In this document: piece by piece, positions 45,322-53,641 of the stretch
How the letters are laid out: every line of letters starts with the position of its first letter
Numbering within the stretch: the stretch's first letter is position 1
Assembly (NCBI RefSeq): GCF_023349185.1
Contig: NZ_JAKIKY010000011.1
Span: 62,001 to 126,000, forward strand
Source of the DNA: Shewanella aquimarina
GTDB taxonomy: Bacteria; Pseudomonadota; Gammaproteobacteria; Enterobacterales; Shewanellaceae
DNA: 64,000 nucleotides
Reading direction: 5' to 3'
The notes under the pieces: generated by a model
Database searches by the model: none
What the model saw: the letters and a program-made list of their open reading frames with translations, nothing else
What the model was told of the DNA's origin: nothing
Position numbers and translations under genes: made by a program

Positions 45322-45966
45322 TCAGTTCAACAGTTGATCCGCCACGAAGGGGTTTTGCTGACGCTCGGCGCCGAAGGTCGAGATAGGCCCATGACCGGGA
45401 ATAAAGCTCACCTCACGCCCCAAAGGCCAGAGCACCTGGGTGATAGAGTTTATCAGATCCGTATGACTCGACTGGGGGAAATCGGTGCGGCCGATAGAGC
45501 CCTTAAACAGCACATCACCCACCCAGGCCAACTTGTCGGCCGCACTATAAAACACGATATGGCCCGGCGTATGGCCGGGGCAATGCAGCACCTCTAAGGT
45601 CTGCTCGCCCACGGTGACGCGATCGCCCGAGCAAAGATACTGAGCAGGCGCAAAAGCGGCGACCGGCATGAAACCAAAGTGCTTGCTCTGTTGCGGCAGG
45701 GTCTCGAGCCAAAATGCATCATCCTTATGGGGGCCAATAATGGGCACGCCCGCGGCATCCGCCAGCGCCTTGGCGCCACCCACATGGTCGATATGCCCAT
45801 GGGTCAGCAGTATTTTCTCCAGGGTCAGGCCATGGTGCGTCAGCTGCTGCTGGATCCGCTCTATGTCGCCACCCGGGTCGACCACGGCCGCCTGTTTGGT
45901 TTTTTCACACCAGATGATGCTGCAATTTTGCTGAAATGGCGTCACAGGCACAATTTGATACTTCAT
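45322..45966 (-). CDS. gloC: Metallo-beta-lactamase-fold hydrolase, glyoxalase II type (GloC/YcbL)
   Basis: This zinc hydrolase resembles E. coli YcbL (GloC), which hydrolyses S-lactoylglutathione in methylglyoxal detoxification. The start MKYQIVPVTPFQQNCS matches YcbL; 214 residues. Metal ligands lie in LLTHGHIDHVGG (HxHxDH), LHCPGHTPGHIVF, VGDVLFKGSIGRTDFP and FIPGHGPIST. It is shorter than GloB and lacks its C-terminal helical substrate domain. It is monocistronic with its own terminator. Confidence 0.93.
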   Translation of the reverse strand: MKYQIVPVTPFQQNCSIIWCEKTKQAAVVDPGGDIERIQQQLTHHGLTLEKILLTHGHIDHVGGAKALADAAGVPIIGPHKDDAFWLETLPQQSKHFGFMPVAAFAPAQYLCSGDRVTVGEQTLEVLHCPGHTPGHIVFYSAADKLAWVGDVLFKGSIGRTDFPQSSHTDLINSITQVLWPLGREVSFIPGHGPISTFGAERQQNPFVADQLLN

Positions 45967-46152
45967 CTTATTCTTTCCACTTTCATCCACCCCGGCATAG
46001 GTTAAATCATCGGGTTGGGATTCTCTAACGGCACTGACAAAAAGATTGATCTAGGATAACCTATCCGCGTCATTTAGTACCCTATTGCCTGACATTAGCG
46101 CACATTTATTCATCAAAAAGCATTACCAACAAGAATCAATTAAAGGCTCATC

Positions 46153-47442
46153 ATGTCCGATCTACAACGCCTCGCCGGCATCCATTGCCGCAAACACTTT
46201 TTTTCGCTGCCATTGGATCACCAAGCCCCAGATGGCGAGTGCATCACAGTCTTCGCCCGGGAGTTAGTGGCGCCTGAACACACAGATAGCAATCTGCCTT
46301 ATCTGGTCTACTTCCAGGGTGGTCCGGGCTTTGGCGCCATCAGACCCGCGGCCAACGGCGGCTGGATAAAGCGCGCCCTGCAGGAATATCGCGTCTTGCT
46401 GCTGGATCAGCGCGGCACCGGCCTGTCGAGCCCGATCAACTATGCCTCACTGGCCCATCTGGACTCACAAGCCCAGGCCGACTACCTCAGCCATTTTCGC
46501 GCCGACAGCATCATCCAGGATGCCGAGCTTATTCGCGCGCAGCTGATAGGTGATGAAAAGTGGAGCATACTCGGTCAAAGCTTCGGCGGCTTCTGCGTGC
46601 TGAAATACCTAAACGATACGCCCCATGGCCTGCATGAAGCCTATATCACGGGCGGCATCCCTTCGCTGACCCGCAGCGCCGATGAGGTCTATCAGGCCAC
46701 CTACAAGCGAGTGCTGGCCAAGAACCAGGACTTCTTCGCCCGTTTCCCAGACGCGCAAGCACTGGTTAAACGCCTGGCCGCCTACCTGCAACAGAACGAG
46801 GTGCGCATCGCCACTGGCGAGCGTCTCACGGTGGAGATGCTGCAACTACTTGGGATCAACATAGGCATGGAGCAAGGCGGCGAGCCTGTCTATTACCTGC
46901 TGGAACAGGCCCTGATAGAGACGACCCAGGGCACTCAGGTCAACCCACTGTTTTTGGCTCACTTCTGCCAGCTGCTGGACTTTAACACCAACCCCATCTT
47001 CGCCCTACTGCACGAGAGCATCTATTGCCAGCAAGACGCCTCGAGCTGGGCGGCCCATAGGGTAAGACAGACTTATAACGAGTTTAACTATCAAGCCGAC
47101 AAGCCCTTCCTGTTTACCGGCGAGATGGTCTACCCCTGGTTCTTCGACCAGTTCACCAACCTCAAGCCGCTGAAACACGCGGCGCACCTGCTGGCCGACA
47201 AGGCCGACTGGCCCATGCTGTACGATCCCGCCAAGCTGGCCGACAACCAGGTACCAGTCGCCGCGGCCATCTACAGCGAAGATATGTTCGTGGAGATGAA
47301 TTACAGCCTGGAGACAGCGGCTCAGGTGGGTAATCTGAAATACTGGCTAACCTCAGAATATGAGCATAATGGCATCCGTATGGATGGTGAGCATATTTTG
47401 GATAGGTTGATTGGGATTAATCGAGGGGAACAACTTAGGTAA
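46153..47442 (+). CDS. Alpha/beta hydrolase, proline iminopeptidase-like (peptidase S33)
   Basis: This 429-residue hydrolase of the S33 prolyl aminopeptidase group has the oxyanion segment YFQGGPGFGA (HGGPG equivalent), LLLDQRGTGLSSP, and the nucleophile elbow GQSFGGFCVLKYL. The C-terminal catalytic His is within EYEHNGIRMDGEHILDRL. The long cap (about 190-370) is usual for the family. It has no signal peptide, so it is probably cytosolic, where it would free N-terminal proline from peptides. AAAGG precedes the ATG. It is the last core gene before the repeat-rich accessory region. Confidence 0.9.
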   Translation: MSDLQRLAGIHCRKHFFSLPLDHQAPDGECITVFARELVAPEHTDSNLPYLVYFQGGPGFGAIRPAANGGWIKRALQEYRVLLLDQRGTGLSSPINYASLAHLDSQAQADYLSHFRADSIIQDAELIRAQLIGDEKWSILGQSFGGFCVLKYLNDTPHGLHEAYITGGIPSLTRSADEVYQATYKRVLAKNQDFFARFPDAQALVKRLAAYLQQNEVRIATGERLTVEMLQLLGINIGMEQGGEPVYYLLEQALIETTQGTQVNPLFLAHFCQLLDFNTNPIFALLHESIYCQQDASSWAAHRVRQTYNEFNYQADKPFLFTGEMVYPWFFDQFTNLKPLKHAAHLLADKADWPMLYDPAKLADNQVPVAAAIYSEDMFVEMNYSLETAAQVGNLKYWLTSEYEHNGIRMDGEHILDRLIGINRGEQLR

Positions 47443-47603
47443 ATCTTCTCGGGGGCGTATCGCTCGCCCCGTTTTCCCTGCTCTATCTCTTGCTCATTTC
47501 CTGTTTCGTTCCAGCGATTCGTCCATCGAGGCTATTTCGCATTTCTAGCATAATTATTTTAGCCGTTGGCGGTGATGGCGTTTGTTGAGATGATTTGAAA
47601 GTC

Positions 47604-47868
47604 GTACCTTCATGGCTATCTAACGCCTGCCCGGCGGGTGCTGTACAAGGACGTACCAATGTCGTGATCACATGGATGTGAAAGAACGACGTATGTGCAG
47701 ATACGCCTGTGAGACGCCGTGAATAAATCCCTTTAGGCTCTACCGAAACATCCCTGTTTCGGAAGCTCACCGGCGTATCTTCACTAAGTATCTAACGTCT
47801 CTTCGATTTGGCTTCATTTGTTACGAGAAGTAATTGTAACTGTTCATCTGTTAAGTGAGTTGGGAGTT
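47604..47868. repeat. Mini-hairpin string repeat, copy A
   Basis: This is the first of two adjacent diverged copies (period 265 bases at their left ends). It is built of successive short palindromes: CGCC-GGCG (47624), GTAC-AAGGAC-GTAC (47643), TCACATGGATGTGA (47668), CGTAT-GTGCAG-ATACG (47690) and CCGAAACA-TCCC-TGTTTCGG (47743). The copy closes with TATCTAACGTCTCTTCGATTT. No coding frame fits it. Confidence 0.8.
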
Positions 47869-48140
47869 GTACCTTCATGGCAATCTAACGCCTGCTCCGG
47901 CGGGTGCTGTACAAGGACGTACCAATGTCGTGATCACATGGATGTGAAAGAACGACGTATGTGCAGATACGCCTGTGACACGCTGTGCGCCTTCTGACCT
48001 ACATGGATGTAGGGAATGCCAAAAAATGTAGGGAACATTTTTGGCCTTGGCCGCTCTACGGTTTCATCCCTGAAACCGAAGGTCACTTGCGTATCTGCAC
48101 TCAGTATCTAACGTCTCTTCGATTTAGCTTCATCTGTTAC
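47869..48140. repeat. Mini-hairpin string repeat, copy B
   Basis: This copy is nearly identical to copy A over its first 110 bases, then diverges with extra hairpins: CCTACATGGATGTAGG (47998-48013), a 26-base stem-loop with loop AGGGA (48019-48044), and CGGTTTCA-TCCC-TGAAACCG (48059-48078). It ends with the same TATCTAACGTCTCTTCGATTT as copy A. Confidence 0.8.
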
Positions 48141-48468
48141 TCGTAGATACAAGCTATTATTTTTAAAGAAAAAGTGCATTAAAGTATGACGAGGCATGTT
48201 GAATACCAACTACAAGGTAGACTAAAATATCACCAGTCAAGGACAGAGCTAGGCCAACTCGATTCAAACATCGACTACGCCATACAGGGAATGAAAAAAC
48301 CAACAAGCACCAATCAAATCCCTCAATAAGTTAACTCTGACCCTATTTAATTGGGAAAACAGCCGGAATCACGCGATCGTACTTTATAGAAATCTTGGCA
48401 CCAGGTCTGGACAGATGGACAAGTCATAAACGATGTGCTTGGTGGAATGTTGGGTGGAGTAATTTGAA
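48141..48468 (+). other. Degenerate segment left of the AT-rich gene pair
   Basis: About 330 bases. A 47-codon reading frame (48186-48329, beginning MTRHVEYQLQGRLKYHQ) has no recognisable family. It is followed by GTTAACTCTGACCCTATTT, a phrase that often accompanies Y1/RAYT-type transposase remnants in gammaproteobacteria. This may be the scar of a lost mobile element; the assignment is weak. Confidence 0.35.
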
Positions 48469-50145
48469 ATGAACAAGCTGATTTTAAGTATATTTTTAGG
48501 TATCTTGGCTGCACTCAATACTTTTAGTGCTAGTTCAATACCACAAAGCATACAGATTAATAAGTCTGGCGAGATTATAAATGGTGAGTTTTCAACATCA
48601 TTTATGTCACCTGCTCTTGAAAAGTTTGTCATTTCGTTCTCTATGGTTGATGATACGAATATTAGCAATATTCAGTTAATTATGCCGAGTGGAGTTGTCA
48701 TTAATTCTGAGAATGCTTCAAATTACAATTGTAACTTTCTATTCTTTACCCCATTGACTCCGCAAGAACACTTAATTTCGTTAGAAAAGAGCCTTATCAT
48801 AGAGCTCAATAATGTTACCTCAGGTAACTATGCCATTACAGGAAAGGCGAGTGGCTCTCAAACTCTTATTCCAATCAGTATAAAATTCCCTACATCAAAG
48901 ATAAATGTCGCATTAACAGTTGGCGAGGTTGGTCCAAATAAAAAGCCAATTAGCGTAGGAAATATGTTTCCTGTCGATGTGCAACTGTATGATGATGGCG
49001 TTCCACTGGCTACAGCCAAAGCCTCTTTTGAGTTTGTGAAAGATGGTGTTGTAGTCAGCAAGATTATAGCTGTAGATGATGGCTCTGGAATGGACTTCAA
49101 AGCCAGTGATGGGAGTTATCATGCTTTTTTCATCCCTGAGGTTGAGGGGGAGTACACTGTGCTTGTCAGAATTAATGGTACTAATTTAAACGGTGAGAGG
49201 TTTGAAGTCAGTGTTGACCAAAGCTTTAAATCTATACTCCAACAAGTATATGTTACCGGCAGTGTTAATGAGATATTGGTCGACTTAGATAAAGATGGTT
49301 ATATTGATGAACTCAGATTGGAGTTTGAGACTGCAGGCCCATTTCAATCGACAGGATTTTATTACAATAGGGTTACGTTAGAGACCGAAGATGGTACTAA
49401 AATTTTTGCAGGGAACAAAATTGATGCTACAAATAATAAAATTTTTGTAACGTTTAAGGGGGAGAAACTAAGGAGCCTAGGATATTCAGGTAAATTTACA
49501 GTTTCAGATTTCTGGCTTGATTATGGTTATTTGAGGATTCAAGATAAAGATAATTTTTACACTACTTCATATTTTGAACAAGATTCCTGGGAACGAGACG
49601 ATTTACTTTATTTAGGTAATGTGACATTCGAGCCCATTGACAGCGTGGATGGGCGTTTCATCGAAATGATTGACGTATCCTTTGAGGTCGATACGCTTCC
49701 CGCAGCAGCAAAGTTTGGCTATTCGGCCACAATAACCACTGTCGGTAATGAGCATGTCGGAGTCTATGGCAATCCTGACATCGAACTGAAGAAAGGGATC
49801 AACAGAATTACATTCTCCATCCCTGCAGCTGATTTTGCAAAACTACAATCAAACACGGCATTGAAAATAAACCAATTAACCATGTATCCCTTGATAAAGG
49901 GTGGCAATGTTATATCTAAAAGGAATGTGGCAACCAGTGAATTATATTCCTGCTGGGACTTTCGAGGCTGTTCAACGGCCGAGAATGCCATTCCCGTTGC
50001 GGTGGGCGATGAGGTCACTTCTACTGGAAAAGCCATGTATATACATGTAGCCCCAAATGACTATGACGGTGATTTGCTCAAGGTTAGCGATCAAAAGAAA
50101 GATAATTTTGGCACATTAACACAGTGGAGCATTCATTTTGATTAA
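48469..50145 (+). CDS. Secreted protein of unknown function with Ig-like/choice-of-anchor-type domains
   Basis: This 558-residue protein has an N-terminal signal peptide (MNKLILSIFLGILAALNTFS). The mature part looks like a chain of beta-sandwich domains: one with VGPNKKPISVGNMFPVDVQLYDDG and DDGSGMDFKASDGSYHAFF, resembling invasin/'choice-of-anchor X' modules, and a calcium-type DLDKDGYIDEL segment. The C-terminal 55 residues (VAVGDEVTSTGKAM..NDYDGDLLKV) resemble a Big_9/cadherin-like Ig domain, possibly cut short. Base composition is much more AT-rich than the flanks, a sign of transfer. It overlaps or abuts the next gene. I do not recognise a specific family. Confidence 0.75.
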   Translation: MNKLILSIFLGILAALNTFSASSIPQSIQINKSGEIINGEFSTSFMSPALEKFVISFSMVDDTNISNIQLIMPSGVVINSENASNYNCNFLFFTPLTPQEHLISLEKSLIIELNNVTSGNYAITGKASGSQTLIPISIKFPTSKINVALTVGEVGPNKKPISVGNMFPVDVQLYDDGVPLATAKASFEFVKDGVVVSKIIAVDDGSGMDFKASDGSYHAFFIPEVEGEYTVLVRINGTNLNGERFEVSVDQSFKSILQQVYVTGSVNEILVDLDKDGYIDELRLEFETAGPFQSTGFYYNRVTLETEDGTKIFAGNKIDATNNKIFVTFKGEKLRSLGYSGKFTVSDFWLDYGYLRIQDKDNFYTTSYFEQDSWERDDLLYLGNVTFEPIDSVDGRFIEMIDVSFEVDTLPAAAKFGYSATITTVGNEHVGVYGNPDIELKKGINRITFSIPAADFAKLQSNTALKINQLTMYPLIKGGNVISKRNVATSELYSCWDFRGCSTAENAIPVAVGDEVTSTGKAMYIHVAPNDYDGDLLKVSDQKKDNFGTLTQWSIHFD

Positions 50146-50152
50146 GTTAAGA

Positions 50153-50713
50153 ATGTTAGAGGCGTTGTGTTCGCTATTATTCGGCGCCGCACTGTTTTAC
50201 AGTGCAGCGCCCGGGGATACTGGTGTCTCTTTTTTCCCTATGTTGCTGGATTTAGAGCCGCTCTACATATGCTTTGCTATCTGGCTAATATTATCCGGTC
50301 TTATCGCTTGGTATTTCGGGCCTGCTAAATGGCCGAATATGTTGATTTTTGGGGCCATAGGCATGTTGTCTATTGTCGTGTTATCTCCTGTTGAAAAAAG
50401 AGTCTATCAGCCCCCAAGCAAGATAGTTGCCGCGGCGAAACAGTATTTGGATGACAACAATGTCTTATATAGCGATTTTAGTGTAGTTGCACGGACTAGA
50501 AGCTTGTTTGATCCATTTAGACCTCATTATTGGACTATTAGTGTTTACGCCAATAATAAATTTCCCAGTGAAGTAGAAACTGATGATTCTTGGGATTCAG
50601 AAAAGCATGGGCGATTTGCAGTGTATGTTAGAGAATCATTTTGGGGAACTCTGGATATTAAAAGTGGAACATGGTCATCCGATCCCTCATTTTTTTTTTG
50701 GCATAAGAAATAA
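50153..50713 (+). CDS. Membrane protein of unknown function
   Basis: From the ATG at 50153 the protein has 186 residues; a TTG five codons earlier (50138) would overlap the previous gene by eight bases. Three hydrophobic helices fill the first 90 residues (LEALCSLLFGAALFY, YICFAIWLILSGLIAWYF, MLIFGAIGMLSIVVLS). The rest is a soluble alpha/beta part with an acidic stretch (SEVETDDSWDSEKHG) and an aromatic end FFFWHKK. It is AT-rich like its neighbour and probably part of the same imported unit. No homologous family was recognised. Confidence 0.7.
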   Translation: MLEALCSLLFGAALFYSAAPGDTGVSFFPMLLDLEPLYICFAIWLILSGLIAWYFGPAKWPNMLIFGAIGMLSIVVLSPVEKRVYQPPSKIVAAAKQYLDDNNVLYSDFSVVARTRSLFDPFRPHYWTISVYANNKFPSEVETDDSWDSEKHGRFAVYVRESFWGTLDIKSGTWSSDPSFFFWHKK

Positions 50714-50726
50714 GTCGCATAAATTA

Positions 50727-50843
50727 TGGATACCATCCAAGCCTCATGGCCGGTTCGGCATCCATGCCTCTCGTTCGTATGCACGAAGCTAGGCTTCACT
50801 TACCGTGTCACAAATGTGTTTGCACATGGGGCCTGCCGCAGGC
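50727..50843. repeat. Mini-hairpin string, copy C
   Basis: This is a further run of short palindromes on the right of the AT-rich pair: TGGAT-ACC-ATCCA (50727), GGCAT-CC-ATGCC (50757), TTCGT-ATGC-ACGAA (50774), GAAGC-TAG-GCTTC (50785) and GCCTG-CCG-CAGGC (50831). The sequences differ from copies A and B but the architecture is the same. Confidence 0.6.
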
Positions 50844-50918
50844 AATTCAACACTATGAAGGTCAAGGCTAGCATCAGCGAAGTAAAAATCTTTACGGCTA
50901 GATGTTTCAAGCCAAAAA

Positions 50919-50945
50919 GCAAAAGCCTTCATTCGAAGGCTTTTT
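50919..50945. terminator. Bidirectional terminator
   Basis: The stem AAAAGCCTTC-ATTC-GAAGGCTTTT (50921-50944) serves the rightward pair of unknown genes and the leftward dioxygenase gene. Confidence 0.88.
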
Positions 50946-50984
50946 CTATTTAATAACAACTTACGGCAGGTATATGCCCGGAAA

Positions 50985-51884
50985 TCACTCTAGCCAGGCG
51001 TAGGTGTCTAGGGCGAGGATTTGTAGTTCGACGCTTTGGTGTAGTCGCAGTGGCGGCTTGGTGGCCTCATTAAACCCTTCACCCTGCCCTGCGCCTAGGG
51101 CGACGTAGAAGGGCATCAGGTGTTCTATGCTGGGGTGGTTAAAGCTGGCGTGTGGGGCCTGGCGCTCGACATCCAGCAGCGCTGGCAGATCTCCTTGGGA
51201 AAGCTTATCGGCGATCCAATTCACGAAACTCTGCATCTTCTCTACCTTTTGCGGGTCGCCGGGGCGGCGAAACAGCTCGCCCAGGTTGTGGCTGATGCCA
51301 CCCGAGCCCAGCACCAATACGCCGTCAGTGCGCAGGGATTTTACCGCTTGTCCCAGACGATAGTGATAGCTGGCGCCCTGGCGGCTGTCGATTGAGACCA
51401 GCACCAGAGGGATATCCGCCGCGGGATAGAGACGGCACAGCGGCGTCCAGAGGCCGTGATCCCAGCCAAGCTGCTCATCTAACTCGGCGTCAAACCCGGC
51501 GGTTTGCAGAAGATCCGCGACCTCGGCGGCCAGCTTAGGCGCGCCAGGGGCCGGATAGTTAACTTGGTAGAGGGCGTCGGGAAAGCCGTAGAAGTCGTGC
51601 ACTGTGCGCGGGGCCTCGCTAGATGCGATACGCACCTTGCCGCCCATATCTGTGTGGGCCGAGAACACCAATATCGCCTTGGGTCTTGGCAGCACCTGAC
51701 CCAGCTCGGCGAGAAACGCGGCGTTGTCGCTGTCATCCAGGGCCAACATGGGCGAGCCGTGGGAGACGAACAGGCTCGGCATTAGCCCGGTACTGGTTGC
51801 AGCCTTTAGCTGCTCACTCACTTCAACGGAAATCTGTCTTGAACTCATATTTGTGCTCACTTTTAAACTCTTTACTGAACTCAT
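50985..51884 (-). CDS. Class III extradiol ring-cleavage dioxygenase (LigB/DODA, YgiD-like)
   Basis: This 299-residue protein of the LigB superfamily resembles 4,5-DOPA extradiol dioxygenases. Metal-binding and catalytic parts are LFVSHGSPMLAL (first His), VFSAHTDM (second His), GWDHGLWTPLCRLYP, LVLGSGGISHNLGEL, and the late HPSIEHLMPFYVALGA. The ATG used overlaps the stop of the yqjG-like gene (ATGA); an internal ATG 12 codons later is possible. With a hydroquinone reductase and DoxX upstream, it is likely to act on catechol- or quinone-type compounds; the true substrate is unknown. Confidence 0.9.
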   Translation of the reverse strand: MSSVKSLKVSTNMSSRQISVEVSEQLKAATSTGLMPSLFVSHGSPMLALDDSDNAAFLAELGQVLPRPKAILVFSAHTDMGGKVRIASSEAPRTVHDFYGFPDALYQVNYPAPGAPKLAAEVADLLQTAGFDAELDEQLGWDHGLWTPLCRLYPAADIPLVLVSIDSRQGASYHYRLGQAVKSLRTDGVLVLGSGGISHNLGELFRRPGDPQKVEKMQSFVNWIADKLSQGDLPALLDVERQAPHASFNHPSIEHLMPFYVALGAGQGEGFNEATKPPLRLHQSVELQILALDTYAWLE

Positions 51885-52855
51885 AAGCTAACCTGTGGGC
51901 CGACAGGCACTATGCCTGTTGGGTTAAGGGCCTTGATCGAATAGTAACCCTGCTTGATATGCTCGATATTGACCGTGGCTGCGATGCCATCGAGGGCATA
52001 GATGCGCTGCAGATAGGCCTGTAGCTGCGGCTTCTGGGCGATCAGCTCACGGTTGCACTTGAACAGGCCATAGTAGGCGACATCGAAGCGCACCAGGGTC
52101 ACGAAGGCGCGAATATCCGACTCGGTCAGTTGCTCGCCGAGCAGGTAGGATCGACCATCGCTCAGGGTCAACTCTAATTCATCGAGCAGGCTAAAGACGC
52201 CCTGATAGGCCTCTTCGTAGGCAAACTGACTGGTGGCAAAGCCCGCCTTGTAGACGCCATTGTTTAACTCGTGATAAAGACGCTCATTCAAACTATCGAT
52301 AGCTTGATGCAGCCTCTCAGGATAGAGGTCCAATGCCGGATTTAGTGCCGAGTCGGTAAGGTGATCGAAGGCGGTGTTTAACATGCGTATGATGTCTGCC
52401 GATTCGTTATTCACTATCACCTGGCGCTGCTTATCCCAGAGCACAGGCACGGTCGCCCTGCCGGTAAAGTGAGGATCCACCTGGGTATAGAGCTGATGTA
52501 GATACTTGTGGCCATTGAGGCTGTCGCTGTCTCCAGCTACCTTGCTACCCTGCGCGCCGCCAAACTGCCAGCCCTGATCCGAAAGCACGGGGTTGACCAC
52601 GCTGACACTGATATGCTCGCTAAGGCCCTTGAGCGCCCGCACCATCAGGGTACGTGAGGCCCAGGGGCAGATATAGGCGACATAGAGATGATAGCGGCCA
52701 GACTCCGCCTTAAAGCCGCCCTCACCCGTAGGACCAGCCTCGCCTGTCGGCGTTATCCAGTTGCGAAAGCTAGAGATCTGACGCACGAAACGCCCCTCAT
52801 CATCCTTAGCCTGCACCGGCTGCCAATCTCCATTCCAACGACCATCGACTAACAT
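51881..52855 (-). CDS. yqjG: Glutathionyl-hydroquinone reductase (Xi-class GST, YqjG-like)
   Basis: This Xi-class glutathione transferase of 324 residues reduces glutathionyl-hydroquinones with glutathione. The catalytic cysteine is in YVAYICPWASRTLMVRALKG (CPWA motif, near residue 62). The N-terminal thioredoxin fold continues with ATVPVLWDKQRQVIVNNESADI, and the C-terminal helical domain holds the conserved EEAYQGVFSLLDELE and FVTLVRFDVAYYGLFKCN. It lies 78 bases downstream of DoxX and overlaps the dioxygenase gene by four bases, so all three are probably one operon. Confidence 0.92.
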   Translation of the reverse strand: MLVDGRWNGDWQPVQAKDDEGRFVRQISSFRNWITPTGEAGPTGEGGFKAESGRYHLYVAYICPWASRTLMVRALKGLSEHISVSVVNPVLSDQGWQFGGAQGSKVAGDSDSLNGHKYLHQLYTQVDPHFTGRATVPVLWDKQRQVIVNNESADIIRMLNTAFDHLTDSALNPALDLYPERLHQAIDSLNERLYHELNNGVYKAGFATSQFAYEEAYQGVFSLLDELELTLSDGRSYLLGEQLTESDIRAFVTLVRFDVAYYGLFKCNRELIAQKPQLQAYLQRIYALDGIAATVNIEHIKQGYYSIKALNPTGIVPVGPQVSL

Positions 52856-52933
52856 CTGCTTCTCCTTCTAAACCCGTAACAGGATGCCGGGCATAGTCTC
52901 CTACACCCGCCCCTACCGCAAAATTGGCTAACC

Positions 52934-53374
52934 TTAGAGACGACCGCTCAGTAGCTTGTCGATTGAGTAGCGTCCACCGCCCTGCACCGCCAGAGATAGC
53001 GAGGCCGCCAGCAATATCAAGGCAAACTCGTAGCCGTTGTTAGAGACAAACAGGCCGTTGCCCACGTGCAGCGTCATGGCCACCGCCATGGTGAAGGCGG
53101 TCAGCGCGGCGGCGGGACGAGTCAGCAGACCCAGCACCAGTGCCAGACCACCGAAGAACTCGGCGCTACCGGCCAGCAGGGCCATCAGGTAACCGGGTTC
53201 GAATCCGACGCTGGCCATCCATTGCCCAGTGCCTTCCAGGCCATAGCCGCCGAACCAGCCGAACAGCTTCTGGGCGCCGTGAGCGGCGAAGATAAGTCCT
53301 AGGGGTAGACGCAGTACCAAGGGGGCCAGTCCAGCATCGCTGTTAAGTAGTTTGATTAATGTTTGCTTGTTCAT
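52934..53374 (-). CDS. DoxX-family inner-membrane protein
   Basis: This 146-residue membrane protein of the DoxX family has four hydrophobic helices: LVLRLPLGLIFAAHGAQKLFGWF, YLMALLAGSAEFFGGLALVLGLL, AALTAFTMAVAMTLHV and FALILLAASLSLAVQGGG. DoxX proteins are linked to thiol/redox balance and quinone contact. In E. coli yqjF-yqjG have the same pairing, supporting a quinone-related role. It is the first gene of a DoxX-yqjG-dioxygenase operon whose upstream region carries a LysR-type palindrome. Confidence 0.9.
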   Translation of the reverse strand: MNKQTLIKLLNSDAGLAPLVLRLPLGLIFAAHGAQKLFGWFGGYGLEGTGQWMASVGFEPGYLMALLAGSAEFFGGLALVLGLLTRPAAALTAFTMAVAMTLHVGNGLFVSNNGYEFALILLAASLSLAVQGGGRYSIDKLLSGRL

Positions 53375-53478
53375 AGTGATCTCCTCAAAGATGTTTGGTT
53401 TGCAGCCTTTGGCCTTTGACTTTGATTAGGTATAAGTCATTAGCCATTCGCTGCCGATGAGGTAAATGTAGCTCTCAA

Positions 53479-53529
53479 CGTCAAATTGATAAACACCGCT
53501 ATCATTTAATGATTAGCAACAAATTGACG
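53479..53529. promoter_or_regulatory. Candidate LysR-type operator upstream of the DoxX gene
   Basis: Nested inverted repeats are seen: an inner near-perfect palindrome GCTATCATTTAATGATTAGC (53498-53517), and outer arms CGTCAAATTG (53479) and CAAATTGACG (53520). They lie 105-155 bases before the DoxX start. A LysR gene is next upstream. Confidence 0.5.
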
Positions 53530-53641
53530 ATAATAAGCCTGGGCGGAAGATGGGCTTACGTCTTGGAGCATTAGTCTTGAGGCATTAGTCTTGAAGCTTA
53601 GGGCTTAAGGCTTTGCGCTCGGGCGCGGAAAGCTTGAGGAC

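Noticed and set aside
46047..46060. TTGATCTAGGATAA, an FNR-like half-matched site
   Set aside because: The second half-site is degenerate (GATAA for ATCAA) and the downstream peptidase gene gives no support.
47604..48140. CRISPR array
   Set aside because: The repeats are two long diverged copies made of different small palindromes, not short identical repeats separated by unique spacers; no cas genes are present.
52934..53374. DoxX gene as the missing HvfD of the hvf cluster
   Set aside because: It is nearly 40 kb away, in a clear operon with yqjG and a dioxygenase, the usual yqjF-yqjG pairing.
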